DNA of 64,000 nucleotides, taken from assembly GCF_024585165.1 (NCBI RefSeq), contig NZ_CP029008.1:4092001-4156000 (forward strand), written 5' to 3'. The translations under genes were made by a program, and so were the position numbers. This DNA is from Bradyrhizobium sp. WBOS07 (GTDB taxonomy: Bacteria; Pseudomonadota; Alphaproteobacteria; Rhizobiales; Xanthobacteraceae). This document shows, in pieces, positions 60,638 through 64,000 of this stretch. The notes under the pieces are model-generated. The model searched no databases. It saw only the letters and a program-made list of their open reading frames with translations, and had not been told where the DNA came from. Every line of letters starts with the position of its first letter. Within the stretch, counting starts at the first letter, position 1.

Positions 60638-61399
60638 CTAAAACTGCACCCCGCGCGTGAGCGCACCGTCGACCACGAGGTTGGTCCCGGTGATAAAGCT
60701 CGCGGCCTTGCTGGCAAGAAAGACCGCGCCGTTTGCCATTTCCTGCGGCGTGCCCATGCGGCCGGTCGGATTGAGCGCCAGCGCAGTCTTGTACAGCTCG
60801 GGATTGCCGTCCTTGATCTGATTCCAAACGCCTCCCTCGAAATAGGTGTTGCCCGGCGACACCGAGTTGGCGCGGATGCCCTTGCCGGCAAGCTGGAAGG
60901 CGAGCCCCTGCGTGTAGTGGATGATTGCGGCCTTGAATGTGCCGTAGGGACCGCTGGCGAAATCGACCTCGCGGCCCGACACGCTGGAGATGGTGACGAT
61001 CGCGGCGGCCTTGCTCTTCTCCAGGTATGGCATCGCCGCATTGATCAGCCGCACCGTGCCCATCATGTCGGTGGAGAACTCCTTCTCCCAGCTCTCCTCG
61101 TCCTGCCCGATCGATAATGCGCTGACATTGGCGACGACAATGTCGATGCCGCCGAGCTTGGAGGCCATATCCTCTACCCAGGCCTTGAGCGCCGGACCAT
61201 TGGAAACGTCGACCGAGCTGCCGAACGCGGCGACGCCCTTCGCCTTGATCGCAGTGACCGCGCTGTCGACGTCCGCCTGGTTGCGCGCGCAAATGCCGAC
61301 ATTGGCCCCTTCTGCCGCGAAGGTGTCGGCGATCGCCCTGCCGATCCCCTTGGTGCTGCCTGTGACGAGAACCTTTGCGCCCTTGAGTCCGAGATCCAT
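60638..61399 (-). CDS. short-chain dehydrogenase/reductase
   Basis: 253 residues of a classical SDR: TGSTKGIGRAIADTFAAEGANVGICARN, VANVSALSI in place of the usual NNAG, the catalytic-Ser segment IVTISSVSGREV, and a Y-x3-K pair in PYGTFKAAI. The C-terminus SFITGTNLVVDGALTRGVQF is typical. It is probably NADP-dependent. It stands between the LivF-like ATPase gene (45 nt) and the amidase gene (87 nt). Confidence 0.9.
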   Translation of the reverse strand: MDLGLKGAKVLVTGSTKGIGRAIADTFAAEGANVGICARNQADVDSAVTAIKAKGVAAFGSSVDVSNGPALKAWVEDMASKLGGIDIVVANVSALSIGQDEESWEKEFSTDMMGTVRLINAAMPYLEKSKAAAIVTISSVSGREVDFASGPYGTFKAAIIHYTQGLAFQLAGKGIRANSVSPGNTYFEGGVWNQIKDGNPELYKTALALNPTGRMGTPQEMANGAVFLASKAASFITGTNLVVDGALTRGVQF

Positions 61400-61444
61400 G
61401 TTCTTCCCTCCCTATTGACGACTTGAAATCACGCCCGAGGCCGT

Positions 61445-62170
61445 TCAGAGCAGAAGCTGTTCGCGCACGTTGTCCTCGTTGACCTCGGCGCCTGCGAGCG
61501 ACCGCGTAATCTTGCCCTTCTCCATGATGTAGCAGCGTTCGGCGATCGCCAGGATCGTGTCGAGGTTCTGCTCGACGAAGATGATGGTGGTTCCGAGCTC
61601 GTTGCGGAACGACCGGAGCGCCTCACAGATGTGCTGAACGATCGACGGCTGGATACCCTCGGAGGGTTCGTCGAGGATCATCAGGGACGGATTGCCGATC
61701 AGCGCGCGACCGATGGCGAGCTGCTGTTGCTCGCCGCCCGACATGGTGCCGGCTGCTTGCCGACGGCGCTCCTTGAGCCGCGGAAAATACTCGTAGACGA
61801 GCTCCGGCAGCTTCTTGCCTCCGGGACCGCCGATCAAGCGACCGACCTCGAGGTTTTCTTCGACCGTCATCTGCGGAAACACGTCGCGCCCCTGCGGGAT
61901 GTAACCGAAGCCCGCCCTCGCCCGTGCGTCGGCCTCCAGCGAGGTCACGTCCTGTCCGACGAAACTGATGGTGCCGCGCCAGGTCTGGAGCAGCCCGATG
62001 ATGCATCGCATCAGGGTCGACTTGCCGACGCCGTTGCGGCCGATCACGCCGACGATCTCGCCCCGCGAGACCGACATGGTCACCCCCTGCAGGATAGGTG
62101 TCGCACCGTATCCGGCCCACAGTTCCGAAACGTCCAGAATCCGGTCGGCGGCATCGGGCTTAGTGAGCAT
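61445..62170 (-). CDS. ABC transporter ATP-binding protein, LivF/UrtE type
   Basis: 241 residues. Walker A GRNGVGKSTLM, Q-loop region GFGYIPQGRDVFPQMTVEENLEVG, signature MSGGEQQQLAIGRALIG, Walker B LMILDEPSEGIQPSI, H-loop IIFVEQNL. The absence of an added C-terminal domain and the EQNL switch region are typical of LivF/UrtE proteins. It overlaps the LivG-like gene by 11 nt. Confidence 0.92.
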   Translation of the reverse strand: MLTKPDAADRILDVSELWAGYGATPILQGVTMSVSRGEIVGVIGRNGVGKSTLMRCIIGLLQTWRGTISFVGQDVTSLEADARARAGFGYIPQGRDVFPQMTVEENLEVGRLIGGPGGKKLPELVYEYFPRLKERRRQAAGTMSGGEQQQLAIGRALIGNPSLMILDEPSEGIQPSIVQHICEALRSFRNELGTTIIFVEQNLDTILAIAERCYIMEKGKITRSLAGAEVNEDNVREQLLL

Positions 62171-62879
62171 GGGTTTTCCCGAGATAGATTTCAGCGACCT
62201 TCTCGTCCTGCAGGATGCTCTCGAGATTGCCCCGCGCGAAAATCTTACCGAGATGCAGCACTGTCACGCGCTGGGCGACCTGGCGCACGAAGGCCATGTC
62301 GTGCTCGACCACGAGCACCGTCATGCCTTCTGCGTTGAACGACTTGATCAGTTCGCCGGTCTTGAAGGTCTCCTCCGGCGACATGCCGGCGGTCGGCTCG
62401 TCCAGCAACAGCAGTTGAGGCTTCAGCGCCAGCGCCATTCCTATTTCAAGCCATTGCTGCTGGCCGTGCGACAGCGCGCCCGCGAGCTTGTCGCTGTCCG
62501 ACCGCAGGTCGAGCAGCGTCAGCAGACGATCCTCCTCGGCGATGCGTTCCGGGCCGGACAGTCGCTCCTGCAGCGCGGTCTGGATGTTCTGGCGGACAGG
62601 CAATTCCTTGAAGACGCTCGGGGCCTGCATCTTGATGCTCATGCCCCGCTGCACCCGCGCGTAGGGACGTTCGGCGGTGATATCGACCGTGTCGAACAGG
62701 ATGCTGCCTTCGGTCGGCGGATAGAGGCCGACGATCAGCTTGAACAACGTGCTCTTGCCGGCGCCGTTGGGGCCGATCAGGCAGTGGATCTCGCCAGCAT
62801 TGACCGTGAGGTCGACGCCCGAGACCGCCGTCAGCCCGCCGAAGCGCTTGGATACGCCTTTGACTTCGACCAGCGCCAT
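62160..62879 (-). CDS. ABC transporter ATP-binding protein, LivG/UrtD type
   Basis: 239 residues from MALVEVKGVSKRFGG. Walker A GPNGAGKSTLFK, signature LSHGQQQWLEIGMALALKP, Walker B LLLLDEPTAGM, H-loop VLVVEHDM. The LSHGQ-QWLEIG signature is more like UrtD (urea) than LivG. It starts 2 nt after the permease gene and overlaps the second ATPase gene. Confidence 0.92.
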   Translation of the reverse strand: MALVEVKGVSKRFGGLTAVSGVDLTVNAGEIHCLIGPNGAGKSTLFKLIVGLYPPTEGSILFDTVDITAERPYARVQRGMSIKMQAPSVFKELPVRQNIQTALQERLSGPERIAEEDRLLTLLDLRSDSDKLAGALSHGQQQWLEIGMALALKPQLLLLDEPTAGMSPEETFKTGELIKSFNAEGMTVLVVEHDMAFVRQVAQRVTVLHLGKIFARGNLESILQDEKVAEIYLGKTHAH

Positions 62880-62881
62880 GA

Positions 62882-63952
62882 TCAGGACTCTTCCGGTTGC
62901 AGGCGGCCGGCTTCGGCAACGTCGCTGCGCCGCCGGCGTGCCTGCCACCAGTCGGCAGCGAGCTTGCCGATGCCGAGCACGAAGCCTTGCGGCGCCAGCA
63001 TCACGGTCGCGAGCAGCAGTGCCCCCATCAGCACCAGCGCCGCCTGCTGGCTGTAGACGGTGATGGTCTGAAAGCCGAAGAGAAGCAGGAACGACCCAAC
63101 CAGCGTCGCAGTCAGATCGCTGCGCCCGGAAAAGGCCACCCATACGATCGGCATCGCGGCCGCCGGCAAGCCAATGCTGGATGGCGTGATGAACTGCCCC
63201 CAGGATGTGTAGAGCGCGCCGCTGAGGCCGGCGAGACCGCTGCCGATCACGAAGGTCAGCAACTGATATTTGCGGACGTCGTAGCCCAGCATCTCCGCAC
63301 GCTGGGGATTCTCCCGCGTCGCCACGATGACGTTGCCGATCGACGAGTTCACGAGCATCCGCAGCGCGAGATACACGATCACGATCAGCGCGACCATGAC
63401 GTAGTAGAGCGCCGATCCCTCGACGTAGAACTCACCGACGGTCAGCGGATCCATGCCCTTCATGCCGTTGAACCCGTTCAGCCGCGCCGGGCCGATGTGC
63501 CATTCCGGTCCTGCCGTCTGACCGAGAAAGAAGGCAAGTACGAGCGTTGCGGACAGCGTTACGATGCCGAAGAAGATGCCGTTGATGCCGCCCCAGATCA
63601 TGAAATAGCCGAGGATGCCCGCCGCGATCATGGCGAGAACCACAGAGAGCACGAGCGCGGCGATCGTTGCGGTGCCGCCGCCCATATTGATGGCGAGCAC
63701 GCCGTAGCTGTAGCCGGCAATGCCGAAAAACAGGGTCTGTCCGAACGAAAGCATCCCGCCATAGCCCCACATCAGGCAGAGGCCGAGCGCCATGAAGATC
63801 CAGATCAGGAAGTAGGCGAAATTGCCGACGTCGTAGGAATCCGCAAACAACGGATAGGTCAGCGCCCCCGCCAGGACGATCAGGAAGCAGGACCAGAAAG
63901 CCCTGCCGCGCCCGAGTGTCTGTGAACCTTCCAGCAGCTTGAACATCCGCAT
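62882..63952 (-). CDS. ABC transporter permease, LivM/UrtC type
   Basis: 356 residues with about nine hydrophobic segments. The segment ALGLCLMWGYGGMLSFGQTLFFGIAGYSYGVLA is the LivM/UrtC hallmark, and the cytoplasmic loop VIVATRENPQRAEMLGYDVRKYQLLTFVIGSGLAG is the ATPase-docking region. A basic C-terminal tail follows. It is the second permease of the importer, after the partial gene at the right edge. Confidence 0.92.
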   Translation of the reverse strand: MRMFKLLEGSQTLGRGRAFWSCFLIVLAGALTYPLFADSYDVGNFAYFLIWIFMALGLCLMWGYGGMLSFGQTLFFGIAGYSYGVLAINMGGGTATIAALVLSVVLAMIAAGILGYFMIWGGINGIFFGIVTLSATLVLAFFLGQTAGPEWHIGPARLNGFNGMKGMDPLTVGEFYVEGSALYYVMVALIVIVYLALRMLVNSSIGNVIVATRENPQRAEMLGYDVRKYQLLTFVIGSGLAGLSGALYTSWGQFITPSSIGLPAAAMPIVWVAFSGRSDLTATLVGSFLLLFGFQTITVYSQQAALVLMGALLLATVMLAPQGFVLGIGKLAADWWQARRRRSDVAEAGRLQPEES

Positions 63953-63957
63953 TTCCC

Positions 63958-64000
63958 TCAGCGTCCGCGACGAACCAGCACGCTGGAAAGACCTTCGGGC
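63958..64000 (-). CDS. C-terminal end of an upstream gene, probably the LivH/UrtB-type permease
   Basis: The last 13 codons plus stop (PEGLSSVLVRRGR) read from the right edge. The gap to the LivM-type permease is 5 nt. A short basic tail (LVRRGR) is common at the end of LivH/UrtB proteins, and the gene order predicts such a permease here. The rest of the gene lies outside the window. Confidence 0.55.
   Translation of the reverse strand, partial: PEGLSSVLVRRGR

Noticed and set aside
1..64000. CRISPR arrays, rRNA, tRNA or riboswitches
   Set aside because: None recognised by reading; a covariance-model search could still find small RNAs that I missed.

Overview
The window is high-GC DNA from an alphaproteobacterium. 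The gene families point to a Bradyrhizobium-like soil or root-associated bacterium: several GntR/FCD regulators, orphan Bug/TctC binding proteins, CaiB-type CoA transferases, thiolase/DUF35 pairs and branched-chain amino-acid-type ABC transporters. This placement is inferred from family content; no 16S or tRNA gene is visible.

Layout. 1-5.7 kb: partial VOC protein, quinone oxidoreductase and a GntR/FCD regulator, then an FAH-family hydrolase, an AA_synth protein, a class III extradiol dioxygenase and a periplasmic MBL-fold hydrolase. 5.7-11.7 kb: FAD-linked oxidase, aldehyde dehydrogenase and ThDP-dependent decarboxylase next to a LysR regulator, a plausible 2-hydroxyacid to 2-oxoacid to aldehyde to acid route. 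12.1-21.5 kb: one tightly packed operon with a sugar-type ABC importer, GntR/UTRA regulator, cytoplasmic Cys-type sulfatase, its formylglycine-generating enzyme and a CLC channel. 21.6-43.1 kb: CoA-thioester catabolism in four divergent operons (acyl-CoA synthetase, MaoC, two thiolase/DUF35 pairs lacking the thiolase Cys, SDR, Rieske oxygenase with reductase, CoA transferases, fused acyl-CoA dehydrogenase, enoyl-CoA hydratase), controlled by two paralogous GntR/FCD repressors and one MarR protein. Candidate operators are visible for each.

43.1-59.1 kb is an accessory island and the most interesting part. It carries what looks like a complete cyanobactin-type (patellamide-like) RiPP cluster in a proteobacterial background. 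It has a 62-residue precursor with a PatE-like leader, a GxxAS cleavage site, a 15-residue core ending in Cys and an AYSG macrocyclisation signal. It also has a PatD/TruD-like YcaO heterocyclase, a PatA-like subtilase, a second subtilase with an insertion between Asp and His spaced as in the PatG macrocyclase, and two small proteins where PatB and PatC would be expected. Upstream lie a 68-residue small protein and a peptidoglycan-binding protein with a PD-(D/E)XK-like motif. Three promoters in the island share an 11-bp-phased direct repeat (TCACG-N6-TCACG) exactly 16 bp before TATNNT -10 boxes. A neighbouring SARP-like wHTH/TPR regulator is the obvious candidate activator. The island ends with a vanadium-haloperoxidase/PAP2 protein that has a (GGT)n N-terminus, translationally coupled to a third subtilase.

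59.1-64 kb: amidase, SDR and a Liv/Urt-like ABC transporter that runs off the right edge.
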